A stretch of 64,000 bases of DNA from Serinus canaria (lineage: Eukaryota > Chordata > Aves > Passeriformes > Fringillidae): assembly GCF_022539315.1 (NCBI RefSeq), contig NC_066314.1, positions 62,605,543 to 62,669,542 of the forward strand, read 5' to 3'. The notes under the pieces are model-generated. The model was not told where the DNA came from, ran no database searches, and worked only from the letters and a program-made list of their open reading frames with translations. Below are positions 13,054-26,300 of this stretch, in pieces. The position numbers and the translations under genes were made by a program. Every line of letters begins with the position of its first letter. The stretch's first letter is position 1.

Positions 13054-14310
13054 GATTGTGTGCAAAGCCAAAGCAAGGTGAAACCTTGACCTCAGAAAGA
13101 AGAAACAGCCCTTCTAAGGAACCTACCTACTGTCACCATGTCCATCACAACCCTGGCTGCTATCATAAACAAGGAATGATTTGCTTTCCTCATCATATAG
13201 AGAAAGGAACAGGATTTGATGACTGTACAGGAAACACCTTGCCCTGCCATCCCAGCGATTTTGCAGAGTTCTTTCAGAGCATGTAACAAAAGTAGATGGA
13301 TTTGTACCTTCTGTTGGATGTTTATCACCACTCAGTTCTTTAGGAAAACCACACAGATTTAAAGATAGGGTGGTATGAAGCACAGCTTTGTATTAAGGCA
13401 CCCTTAAGGAGCACCTTCTAATGACAGAAAAAAATTCTAAGTAAAGCTAAAAAAGTGGAGGGAGCCACATTACTGTGTATTTGACACATGAGAGAACCTG
13501 TACAAGACTGACCAGAGCAGTGGCAAAGAGCAGCACTAGAAATGAACTGAAAAACTCTGAGAAGAAAGAAAAAGCCTTGCTTTTGGCAAATCAAAATGGC
13601 AAAATCAAAATACTTTTGGCAAATCTGAATATTCATCTCTCCCAACCATACTCAAGTAATAGAGCTGAGTCAATTTTCCTCTGCTTAGCTCCAGAAAATC
13701 AGTCAAAATTCTTTAACAAAAATAGCAGAAAGGGAGAAAAATATGTCCCTTTTTATCTAGCTAACCAAATCTGGAAGAGGTTCTTCTGGCCTTCTGAGAT
13801 AAAATTATTTCTCCCAGAACCACATTGGGGCGACCTACCCTTGTGTTATTAGGGCTGATAAGCCAACTTCCAGAGATCCTTTGCTCTCCCTTAGATCAGT
13901 TAAATAACTGGAATAATGAGAAGCCCAGTAGCTATTCCAGCCCCCTATCCATGCTCACCTAAAATCATCTGTCACAACAGTTCAGTGTCCTTGGGTTTGT
14001 ACTATCAGCAGCTCCAGGGAGAGGAATAAATGATGGAAGCCCTGTCAGGATATCCTGTCATTCAGTGAGGGAGGCTTTATTCAGCTTTCCAGTGAAAGCT
14101 TTCAGCAAATTCCCTGCATTTTGGAATCTCTCCTGCCTAGGCAAGCTCTGCATGCCTTATCCTTCACTCATTTACCTTGGGGAAGACAAGAGCCCTGTTA
14201 AAAGTATTTGCCTGAGAATGCAGAAAAAACAGCACTTCTAACAATCATTTCATATCAAAATTTGAGTTTTCATGCTTGGACGGCTCTGAAAGAAAAAAGT
14301 CCAATTCACA

Positions 14311-14394
14311 ATGGAAAAAACTCCAAGGTTTTTGTTCTTTTTTGCTTTTTTGGTTACAATGAAACAAAGTTTGACATCACAAGTCCAAGATGAG
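14311..14394 (+). CDS. STAB2: STAB2 exon 1: start codon and signal peptide
   Basis: This exon encodes residues 1-28. ATG at 14311 has A at -3 and G at +4, a strong initiation context. A basic start (MEKTPR) is followed by a hydrophobic core [11 protein letters not shown] at residues 7-17 and a polar stretch, the pattern of a cleavable signal peptide. The donor GTAAGA follows GAG in phase 0, and the next residues read DEVKKQC into exon 2, matching the position where stabilin-2 proteins begin their first Cys-rich segment. Signal exons diverge fast, so the assignment rests on position, phase and hydropathy. Intron 1 (14395-16562, 2.2 kb) is AT-rich with several A-runs near 15110-15185; I see no gene in it. 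Confidence 0.78.
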
Positions 14395-17300
14395 GTAAGA
14401 AGCAGCTTTTTACATAATGGATTATAATTTGTCTGTTTTATTCTGTGTTATAGAGAGAAGAGTTATCAGATGCTGTATCTTATGGCAGAAAAACCCACTT
14501 TAACAGACAATGAATTATAACCTGAGAGCTCTGTAATTCAGTCCTCTGAAATAACAGAAATGCATCTGTTTATTCTGTATGAGAATCTGGCTCAAATGAT
14601 ATAGCACGAGTACACTGAAAAAGTCTAAAACTGGCATGTGTGTTAAAAGACTATAAATGATGCATTTATCAAAATAAATTGATTGGGATTTCTGGTCAGT
14701 CAGAAGATGAAAGAAGAAACTTTTCTATAGCAAAAACTATCTGTTCCTACTAACTAAAAGGAGGAAAAGCTATTTTAGACAGGTAAGGGATAAAAATCAA
14801 AGGAATTGAGCTCTGTAAAGCAACAACACAAAGTTATAAACATAATTAAAGGGTTTGTAGACCTTTGGGGAAGTGGGGTATTTGTCACGTACAAATACTG
14901 TGAATCTGTGGAATTTCACAAGATCTGTTTTTACCACCCTTGTAGAGAAGCAGAACAGATTTAGAAGGGGAAACAAAAAGAGAGAGGAATTGGAAGGGGG
15001 AAAAGGATGACACTCAGGTGTTTTGTTGCTATTGTTGTTGGCTGGTTGCAGTTTTTAAATGGAAACATACATTGAAATGTACAAAAAGTACTGGGAAATA
15101 TGTTTTTCTTAAAAAAAAGAAAAAACTAAAAGAAGAGTCACTAAAAAGTCTACTTTCTTCCATTTTCTCTAAAAAAAAAAAAAAGGAAAATGAGGAATTG
15201 GGAGAAAGTAGAAATAATATTCCAAAACAAACAGTATTTTACCGCTGGTGATAGAGAAAGGACATAAGTTATTTTTATTTAAATTTTTCCTTTTCAAAAC
15301 ACTCAATTTTACTGCTCCAAAAATGAAAATTTGTGGAGTTCCTTTTTGACAAAAACCAAATTTCTTTTCTAGCTGTATTCACATTATATCCACATCAGGG
15401 AAAAGTCACATTTTTACTTCAAAAGACACCTGAAAAGCACCTACACAACAAAAGGGTTTCACTACCCAAATATTTCAATGTTACCCAGACCAGATTTCAA
15501 CAGTGCACTCATGAAAACTAAAATTTGACAACTAAATAGATGCTGCAATGTGCTTGTATGGGGGAGGTGGCAATCACAGAGAGTGGCTCAGAGGTTATGG
15601 AGCTAAATCTCCTCATCAGTGTCTGTGAGACATCCTCACACACTTTGCTGCTGAAATGCCCAGCTCTCAAGCTGAGAAACTGCTGAGTGAGGGCTGCACC
15701 CAGGATCACCATGGGGCTTGTAGAATTCCTGCCCAAGGTGCCAGGGTACCCACCCAGACTTGCTGTGAGGTTCTGCAGAGGCTGCAGCATCCCACGAGTG
15801 CCCAGAAGGTCCAGCACTCTCTGGGCTGCACAGGGTTAAGTTGCTGGTTTTTGAAAACCATACTCTGAATTAGGTCATTTCTCACCATTTGTGAATGGGG
15901 AGCTTCTACAAACACCAATAAGAAAGAAGATAAAGCCAACATTAGACGCAGCTCAGCAATGACTTACTGCTTTACAATAGACACGTAAAAACAGGTTAAA
16001 AAAACCAAAAAAAAAAACCAACCAAAAATGGGCTGCTCTTTTCTGAGTGCTGTGGTGGGGCCAGGCCCAAAACCTCCAGCAGACTGGAATGCAAAGCAAG
16101 ATGCCATTCTTTGACACCAATCTGAAAATACCAGCCATAGCCCTTTAGATGAGTATGGTGGTGCTGATTTAGTTTTGCTTCCTCCGCACCTTGTTTAATT
16201 TTGCCTTTGAGTGGGGAAGGCACTTGCCAGCAGCTTTGGAACTAACACTCTGTAGGCTGAGGCTGTCTCTGTAACTTGGCTTTTAAGTCTGACAAACTTA
16301 GCATTTGTTGATAAAGCACTGTTAGGAAAAATATTACACTTAGTAGGGTCTATCCTGCAGTGGTTGGACAGATTTTGTGCAGACAAAGCTCCTGCACAGC
16401 ACTGATACGTGGTCTATATCCTAGTTTAGCTCCAAAACAAGGAGCTCCTGCTGAACAGAAGAGAGCTGTGAGTGAGCACAAAGCTGAGTTAAAGTTGTCA
16501 TTTTTGAGCAATGTCACTTGGGGTAGTGTTTTTCCTTGTTAATTATTCTGCTCCTGTTGCAGGTGAAGAAGCAATGTGATCAAAAACTGCTCATTAGAAT
16601 GAAAACCAAATGTGTGCCTTGCCCTTTAAACCTTGACACCCAGTGCCCTGCTGGGTACACCAAAATTACCAATGGGACTGGGACACCAGACTGCAGGTAC
16701 CTCCTCTGTCAGAGCTTTTCTCATTAATATTGTTTTCTAATATTATTTAATATTCATTGTTTCTAATATTTCACTATTAGAAATACTGATATTATATTTA
16801 TAGTAGTTTTCTAATATTAATTATTAAGAATATTGTGTCTAATAGTAATTATAAAATATTAATACACATAAAAAATTCTCTAGTCTATGCAATTTTCTTA
16901 TAGAACATTTAGCATTGTCTTCACCAACTCCAGAACTCAAGCTGCATTCAGGGTGTTTAATGCTTGAAGATAAACAGCAAGTGATATAAGAAGAAAATAA
17001 GCATTGCTATTGATGATCTAACAGATTTTCTCTTGAATAGAATCATAGTCTCTTCTATATTTATTCTGCATACTTGATATGAATGATACAAAAATATATT
17101 ATAAATGTATATACTATATTTCAGTGTTAATCTTATATATCATATAAATAAAGTATTTTTCACACTTCTAGATCAGGGAGTTGTAGGGGTAAAGGGCAAG
17201 AAGAGAGATCTCAAAACCAATTTGACATCTTGCCGTTCCAACTGGGGGGTAAAAAAAAAGCAGTATTTTAGAAAAAATATAACTACTTAAAAGAAAATGT

Positions 17301-20300
17301 CACTATTTTGATTTTACTTAGAATTTGAAGAACCTTGATATTAAACAATTTTTAAAATACTGTTTCAAATCAAAAATTAGAGAAATGTGCTGTATTTAGT
17401 CTGGGATGGGAAGATAAATACACTCCTCAAAAGAAACAGCTCCAAGGATCTTTTTAGAACTTGACATTCAATGCATGTTTTAATGAATAAGAAAAAAAAA
17501 AGTAGATCAATGCAACCAAGCTGAAATTTTTCTTGTCTGCCACTGAAAGGAGAAGAACTTAAGAATTTCATTTTCCCCCACAGGAGGCTTTTAAAGCAGC
17601 TGTAACTTTTTTCCCCACAGGTATTACCTGGAAATGAAAACACACACACTTTCTTTCCCGGGCTGTCGGCACCGTTGTGTGAAGGAATTTGAACAACCTG
17701 AGTGCTGCCAGGGACACTGGGGCCCAGACTGCATGGGTGAGTTGTTTTGGGGTTTTAGTTTCATGTAGAATTTGAACAGAAATAAAGCAGCAACTTTTCT
17801 TCTTTTCACAGACTATTGCTGTGAAAAGTTTGTTCCTCCAATCTTGTTAAAGTAGAAATAAATAGCAGTTTTCAGCTAAAATTCAGAGGATATGAAAAAT
17901 AGATATTTAAGTTTTCATTTACAAAGCAAAATTCATAGAAAAATGTGAAGAGCCTCAGAAAACCTCCTAGATTTTGAGATTTTCAAAACAAATCATTGCA
18001 GTCAATGCCTGCAAAATTATTTCATTCAGGAGGACCACCAAAATGGATTTGAAAAATTAAGATTTTCAAACCACAAATTAAATGTTTCATTTTAGGTCAA
18101 AACCACCTTCATCTGCATCTGAAATTTTTCTAAATCTCTTTAATTCTTGATTTTGTGATGCAGAGAGGATCTTTTCTTGTAGCTCAACTAGAAACCATTT
18201 CTTTAACTGCCTGTGAATGCTGAAGGTTTTTACTGAAGGAAGGGAATCAGGAGTGCCTCCCCTCCTGCTGCCCCTTTTTTCAGGAAAAGCTTGTCAGCAT
18301 CTCCACAAATGCATCAAGTCTCAGGCTACCAAGATGGGCATCCAGACCTGCAGAGGAAGTTTCCCTGCCCAGCCAGTGTTTCCTCCTTTAGTTAATGGCT
18401 TCATGGTCTGTTTCTGTCTGTGAAGTTCCTTGTCCACAAAAAAGATTTTTTTAAAAAATTATAATTTTAGCCCAAGGTATTATTTAAACACCAGTGATTT
18501 ATCTACTAAAGGCAAATAGTAGATAAATGGATAAGTCACACCAGTGATTTATCACTAGAGGAAAGCAGTCAGACTGCAGCTCACTGCAAGTGCAAGAGAA
18601 AAGCCAGGCAAAGAGCTGAGTGTGCAGTGTGTGGTCATGCCTTCTGAAGAGAGTCACCTGTGGGGTGGTTTAACTTCCCCACCTCCAAATGCAGCCCAAG
18701 AGCTCATCCTGCCATGATCAGGGTGCTCTGGGCAGCCAAACAAGGGGCATCAGTCTGTCTGGAGAGGGGCAGAGCCCCCTGCCCCAGAGTCAGAGCCCTG
18801 CCTGCACCACTGTGTCAAGGAGGCTGCCAAGGCAAGGAAAACCCTCTCTTCCTTTGGACAAACTTCTGACCCCAAAAAGCAAAGAATCAAGGTCTCAGCA
18901 TTGTTTCTTCTTTCGTTTGGAGGGGGGAAAAAGTTATCTCTACATTATCACAACCTCTGTAATAGAATATGGCCCATGTTGAAATATTTGGAGGAAAGAC
19001 GGTCCTTCCTGAGGCTGGGCAAAAATCCCTGACTAGGGGTTTGCTTTACATTTATCATCTGATGGCAAGGACAAAATTAGGTCTTAAATAGCACTCTGAC
19101 TTCCTTAAATGATAGCACGTGCTGAAACACACAGTGTGAATGAAAGATCTTTTGTCCCATCCCCATGCAGCACACCAAGCCATCCAGCTGCACACCAATC
19201 CCCCTGCAAAAAGTCCTAAAGTCAAAAAGAGAAAAGCACAGGATCAGAAAAGGTCCAGGGGGAAAGAGCACAGCCTTCCAACACTACCAGGATCAGCCAG
19301 CCACAGGTACTACAGCTGGTGGAGCTCGGGTGCAGCAGGAGCTGCTCCCTACCCCAGCACAGGGTCCCATTCTGGGCAAATATTTCCATGGCTCCTAAGA
19401 AAAGCCTGGGTACCAACTGAAAGGTGCATGACCAACTGAGCAGAAAGGGCTGTAAGAATAAAGGGTGGGGGGGAAATGTTCAAAGAAAAAAAAGGCCAAG
19501 AGGAAAGATAATAAATTTAATGCTATCAAATTATAGGGTTCAAAATACTTCTTTTCAAGTACTACTCACGGCTTCAGCCTCACAGGGAGTCAGGTGAAGA
19601 GAAGTACTTTAAGAGGCTCTATTTGATAATACTTGGAAAGTGCTGAATTTAAGTTCATGAAGGGGAACAAATGCTGATAGATTTAGGTTCTTTTGGCCTA
19701 GATTCAAAGATTTGGCCTTCACACTGACAGCTGTTAAGAGATAAGCAAGAGCATCTCTTTCTTACTGCTTTTCAAAAAGCATCCTCAATAAAAGAAAAGG
19801 TCTGGCTGTCCCCAGGGTGGCAGCAGGGGACTGTGCCAGCCCTGCTCCAGTGTCCCAGCACTGCCTCCTGTGGCCCTGGGGGTTGCAGGAAGCCCTTTAT
19901 CTGCCTGGCCAAACTTGTTCAGCAATCTGGTAATTTACCTCACTGCTGACAAAGCTGTCCCTTGGTGCTGGTATCAAAACAAGAGACAAGATGCAGTGAA
20001 GACAAGGAGTGTAATGAATGCCAAGGGCAAAAATAAAACCTGCTTTGTCAACAATTTTAAAGTAACTTTTTTTGGAATGGTAGGAATTATACCATGAACT
20101 CTGAGTTTTCTCTATCCTTGCACATTCAATAAAAGCATCAATGCAAATATATTTTTTCTATTCTGTACAACTGCCATGAATCTTTAAGATTTAGTTGTCA
20201 TACAGTAGCCAGAAAAAAACATTCACTAAAAGCCACTTTAAAGATTAAAGGATGTTTATTTATTACTTTCCCTCATTTGTAGTTATCTAACCTAAATTCT

Positions 20301-23300
20301 TAAAACATCTCATTATTTCAGCATGTATAAGATAAACAGCACTTAAATTTTCATCTTTAAATTTATTGGTTTTTCAAAAGGAGCTTAGGCAGATGCAGTA
20401 GACCTGAGGCTACATTAAGGAATAAATTAAGAGATATTAACAACTGATATAAAGCCCAAGCTTTCAGTGGAATTAAGTGTACACACATGCACATCTACTT
20501 ATTTGTTCATCACTCTGTCCAAATCAAATTCATTCTTACTAAAACTTCCACATTACCTAAATACTCTAAATCAGGATTAACTTCGGCAGGGGGAGCATGA
20601 ATCCAGTGCTGCCCATCCCCACCCACACAGAACAAACTCTGAGACTCTTTATAAGTAATAAATCCACTAGCAAGGTACAGCAGAGTACCTGGGATGCCAG
20701 TAAGAGTTTGATACATTTAGATACCACCTGCAACAAAATTATGGTACTTAATGGGAATTCTAAATACGGGAAGGAAAGGCTTATGGAAGAGAGTTAATAC
20801 ATCATTTCCAAGGAGGGGCAGGACAACTGTGAAAAATAAGGGTATCCCTAGAGGAGAGAAAAAATGACAGAATGATCTGACTAAAAACCACTGTAATACA
20901 CATTTCCTGTAGGCAATCTTTCAGTAGAGATTTCAATCTTGAAACCTTTCAGACAAAACATTTAGACTATTTTTATTATAAATATGGTTATTTTTTCCTA
21001 TCTCATCCTGCTGGCTGGGGATTTTGTTCAGACTGTCTCACCATCTGTACTGCTGCCTGTAACCATTGTTTAAGCACCAGAGGTACTGAAGAGCACAACA
21101 CACCTTTGGCACACAAGTTTGATTAGTGACTGCAGCCCCTTGGAAAGGATTTGCTTGTGAGATATCTAGTTATTTCAGTTTCCAAGATCGTTTGAATCAA
21201 TTTTCACAGTCTTACAAAGGTAGCAGGGAAAAGGAAAAATTCCCATGTAAAGCAAATGCAATTTTGGTGGAGGGAAATAAAAAGCTTATTAAACCCTAAC
21301 TTAGCATCAAATAAAATCCTGAGAGCAAATTATCAATCCATCAGGGTTACATCAACACACGGGAGTGTTCAGGCAAGCTCCACTGGTCCCAAAAAAGCCA
21401 ACAGCTTAGGGTGTGGCAGACAGAGGTGGATCAGCAGGAAAAAAGCCATATGGTACTTTAGAATAAGAGAATTATTTTTTGTTCAAACTTTTGACCACAG
21501 TTGTGAGGGTTCCAGTCATTGGTTTCTCTGGGTCTGGATTTAAGGCACTTCAGACAGTAATTAATGTTTGGACTCAGGTATTTATTATTTCTTATCAGTA
21601 AAACAGTCTCACTACTGTGAGTTCAACAGCAAGGCACAAAATGGCCAACAGTCTCTTGTTACAAGGTCTTTTAAGACTAAACTATCTAATTAAGAACTGA
21701 CACCTAGATTATTTTCCCTTACAACCCAATAACTGATCCCAAAGAGCCCCCAATGCAGGCATTTCTGCCCAATTACAAAATGCCACCCAAACCCATGGAG
21801 AAGAAGGAATAAAAAGCATGAAGAAGAAACCCAGGACAGCACCCTGTGCCCTTCATCTTGCTTCCATCCACAACACACTAAAAATCCCAACACCTAAATG
21901 TCTCACCAAGTGACACACCTACACTGCTCTCTATAATCTATTTCACACTTTTGTGGATTCCAGTCTATCTTGAAGTCTAGGAAACTTTCTCCATGAATGA
22001 GGGTCAAAGTCAGTGCTCCCCTGGGGGTCAGGGCACCCCAGAGCAGACAGAGAAATATTCCCAGTGCCCTGGGCTTCCACACACAGTCACTAGCCTAAGT
22101 TCCCAGACAGGAGAGGGTGGTGTTCTCTGCTGATGCTAAAATTCCAGCAAGGAGAGTCAGGCAGCTGCAAAACAGCAGCTGTCCCCAGAGTCCCTGTCTG
22201 GCCCAAACCCCAGATGTGCCAAGGTGGCCACCTGTGTGCAAGGGGAGCACAAGGGTCAGAGCAAAGTGACTGATGGCTCTGACATTGTCACTTCCAGCAT
22301 GTCCAGGGGGAGCTGCATCACCTTGCAGCGGGAGAGGACTCTGCTCACAGGGCATAGCTGGGAATGGAACATGCACTTGTCAGGTAAGTCGTCTCTTTTA
22401 AAAGAAAAACAAATCAACAATAGCATGTAAGCTGTCCTAAGGAGCAATGTATGTTCTACTCTATAAATACATTAAAGGGAAATATCCCAGAAATAGCAGT
22501 GCTGATCAGCTTAGATTCATTTTTTTTCTTGGATTGCATTAATCTTTACACTATTATTTCTCCAGACTTAAGCATGTTCAGGTGGAATTATTAAGAAGTT
22601 CTTTCACCTTGCCTCCCTGAAACAGGTGTTTTGAGTTCCTCTGGTTTTTAAATTGTGCTCTGTTCCTGATTTTTAAATTTTAAATTTTAAACTTGTGACT
22701 TTTCTGCCCTAAAGAGAAAGAACTTGTACATGGGATGGTACTCTCCATACATTGCTCCTTTGCTGAGAGTGCAAGGTGTAGTGCTAAACCTCAGGCAAAA
22801 AGATTTTTAATAAAAAATTCAAATTAATCTTTTTTACCTCCCCCTCTACTGGTTCTTCCTTAGTTTACATCAAAAATACTCTTCTGGGGACATATGAAAT
22901 AGAGACAGAGGTAGAAGCAGCCAGAAAATACAACCCAACAATTGTAAGCCTGATTTGGACATTAGGCTTGATTATTGTACTTCATTGTTACCTTGATATT
23001 TAGAACATCTGATTTGAAGATCTAAAGGTTACTTTTTAAAAAGATATGGGATTGAAACTGTCATGTTATTTTCTTTTGGCAGTAAAAATGCTGTTTTCAG
23101 CCTGCTAAGCATATATCTGTCTGTATAGAGAGAGATGAAAAAATTAAGTTCTGATTTCCATTGTGTAATTCACAGAAAGGATTTGGTGGGACAGCCTGTG
23201 AAAAATGTGCTGAAGACAATTTATTTGGCCCTGACTGTACATCAGGTAAATTTGAACTTGCTTTATTTGATTAGGGAGAAGAAGGGAGTGAAAGCTGTAT

Positions 23301-26300
23301 TCAGACTCTAAGAAATCACAGTGAAATGGGTGGAGGGCCCAAAGAGTTCTCAGTAAGAGCTGCTCTCTGCCTCAGAGAACACAATGGAGAATGGAAAGAG
23401 AGCTCTTTGCTCCATTTTGTTCCAGGGAGAGCCACAGTTCTGTCAAAAGTGTGATAAAGGATGTGTTTACTTTAGTTGTGGGGTTTGGGTGGTTGAAGAT
23501 GTATGGCTAATCAGTGAAATCAATCAGAAGTGAAAGTCTGAAGGAGCAATTAAAGTCATGTACACTTTCTAAAATGTTTATGTATCACAAGTATATTTAT
23601 GCATATAAAATTTTCCACTTTTGCCTGCTTCTTAATGATCTCTGCTATTTTACCTTTCTGACCCTTGCTGAAAATCACACTGAAAGACCAGAAAACTGCC
23701 AGAAAAAAAAACAACTTAAAATCGTCTTATTCTTAAGTGGTAATCATTGCTTACCTCAAAGTAAAACTCCTTTTCTTCCCTCAAGACCTACATCAAGTTA
23801 GTTTTGAGGAGTCTCAAATGGTCTCAATTTAAATAACCTGTGTCAGCCTTTCCACACTGATCCTACACCACTGCTGGCTCAAAGGCTCTTTTTCTACCAG
23901 CTGTCCACTGGATGCCAGTGTTGATACATAGAAATGTAACTGAGCCAGCATTTTCATGAAAATAGGGTACTTGAATGCATTTAACATCAGAAATGCAATT
24001 ATTTTCCAAAAAGTTACTGGAGGATTCAATTACATATTAATTTAGGCAGTATTTTACACTTCAGCTGTCAGATATTTGAGCTCCTCCAAGTGTTCTAAAA
24101 TTAATAAAACATAAACAATGTTCATTTGTGGCTGCTTTTCAGTAATATCTTAGACATTCCTGGTTTTTATATTATGACTATTAACATAGGTAAGAAGTTG
24201 TTAATTAATTAGTGCAGGTGATTTGCATGAACACAAGCTTTGTTTTTAAGGGGACGAGGATATGCTACATCACTGCAGCTTAAACACGAAGCCAGCAATT
24301 CAATTCTGTACCTCTTTTGGACTTTTCCAAGTGTAACTCTAAATGTCCTTTTTAAAAAGCATCACTGCCATAATTCAAACAGTTATAACTATAAAGCTTT
24401 TTCAGAATACTTAAGGCTTCAAAAATTATTTTTTAAGGGTCTCTTAGTTGCCTGGACTGTGAATGCATCATCTTGTGTGCATATTGTCACTGGGCTTATA
24501 ACCAGAATATAACCAGAAATGAGAGACTGTAGGAAGAGAGAAATCTGAGACTTCTAATTATGCTTTTGACTAAATAAATCCTGTTTAGGGAGGAGAAAAA
24601 AAAGGTCTTAAATCTCATCTCTTCTTGAGGTTCGTGAGAGATACAGAGTTGAAGCAAAACCAAGCAATAGGTGAACTGATACTAAAGAGGTCTATGTTAC
24701 ACATTATATCCAATTTTGGCTTCAGATTTTTTGTCAAATTTTGCAAGTTTTATGACATTAGCAACAAGTCAGTTTGGTGTGTACACTGTGTGTTCTGCAG
24801 ATTTTCAGACTTGGGGCTGTTAACAGCCTCCAAAAATTCGCGTGCTATGACGTGCTCAACTGCAAGTACTGATCAACTCACCTAAAAATTCAGGCCCTCA
24901 GGTCAGAGCTTGGCTTGGCCAAAGCTGCTGCCTAGGACACACCTTGCCATGAGTAAGGGTGGCTTTCCCAGCACCATCCTTGTTCAGCAAAGCAAATCTA
25001 TTTCTCCCTGTAGTTTGTGGCTGCGTTCACGGCGTGTGCAACAGCGGGATTGCAGGGGATGGAAGCTGCACTTGCTTGTCTGGATACAAAGGGATCCACT
25101 GTGACCAGGGTAAGTAGCATTTTCCACAGGAGAGGTGTTCAACAGCTGTGATACAGGTGGAATTGGTGAGGATGAAGTGGTCTCAGGTTAGCCATGCAAG
25201 AGCAACCAAACATAAGCTGAACCTTATCAGTTTCTCTGGGTCTGGATTGAAGGAATTTGAGATGGGAGTTTCACGTTCGGACTCAGCTATTTATCATTTC
25301 TTATCAGTAAAGCAGCCTCACTATCATGAGTTCAGCAGCAAGGCACAAAATGGCCAACAATCTCTTGCTACAAGGTCTTTTAAGACTAAACTATCCAACT
25401 AAGAACTAACACCTAGATTATTTTCCCTTTCAACCCAATAACTGATCCCAAAAACCTGCAATGCAGACTTTTCTGCCCAATTACCAAATGCCACCCAAAC
25501 CCAAGAAGAAGAAGGAAGAAGAAGCATGAAGAAGAAACCCAGGATGACACCCTGTGCCCTCCATCTTGCTTCCATCCACAGCATACTAAAAATCCCAACA
25601 CCTAAATGTCTCACCAAGTGACACACCTACACTGCTCTCTATAACCTATTTCACACTTTTGTGGATTCCAGTCTATCTTGAAGTCTAGGAAACTTTCTCC
25701 ATGAATGAGGGTCAAAGTCAGTGCTCCCCTGAGGGTCAGGGTACCCCAGAGCAGAGAAATATTCCTGGTGCCCTGGGCTTCCACAGAACCCCAAAGCCTG
25801 AGAGCGTGCAGACACAGCTTAACCTGTCCCCTGTGTCCCTCAGCCGTGGCCGAGTGCGAGGCGCTGCGGTGCCCTGCCCACTCCAGGTGTGCTGCCTCAG
25901 GGGAGGATGGAAGACAGCTGCAGTGCAGGTGCCTGCCCGGCTTCCACGGGGACAGTGCCAGATGTGAACGTGAGTAATTCCCATGTCTGCCCCAGTTCTT
26001 TAAATACACCACCATTAGTGTTACAGCTCAGATGTGGAATGTGCTTTTGAGCCACATCTCACCATCTAATTTTTCTTTTGCGTTCGTATCCCAGAGCACA
26101 AACTAGATTCCTTCAGGAACAAACAAAATCCTAAAATGTGCTTCAGGAACCCATCCATCCAATTGCTAACAAGTTACAGTCCATGCAGACTAAATACATA
26201 CAGTCCAATCAGACTAAACCTAGTCAACTCCCTTGAAACACATAAGGTGGGTACTGGGTCACCAGTGCTTACATATCCCTCTGCTTGGTAGAGTTCAGCC

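Larger units (their letters stand above)
1..14310. other. 5' flanking region with no supported gene
   Basis: This region is AT-rich with scattered short open frames on both strands, none with family similarity I recognise or a coherent splice structure. It contains the AT tract, CpG patch and repeat remnants listed separately. The STAB2 promoter and 5' UTR should lie in its last few hundred bases. I see no clear TATA box there, and the transcription start cannot be placed from sequence alone. Confidence 0.6.

Noticed and set aside
21502..25785. A full provirus bounded by the two LTRs
   Set aside because: The interval holds STAB2 exons 4-6 and no retroviral genes, and the target duplications differ.
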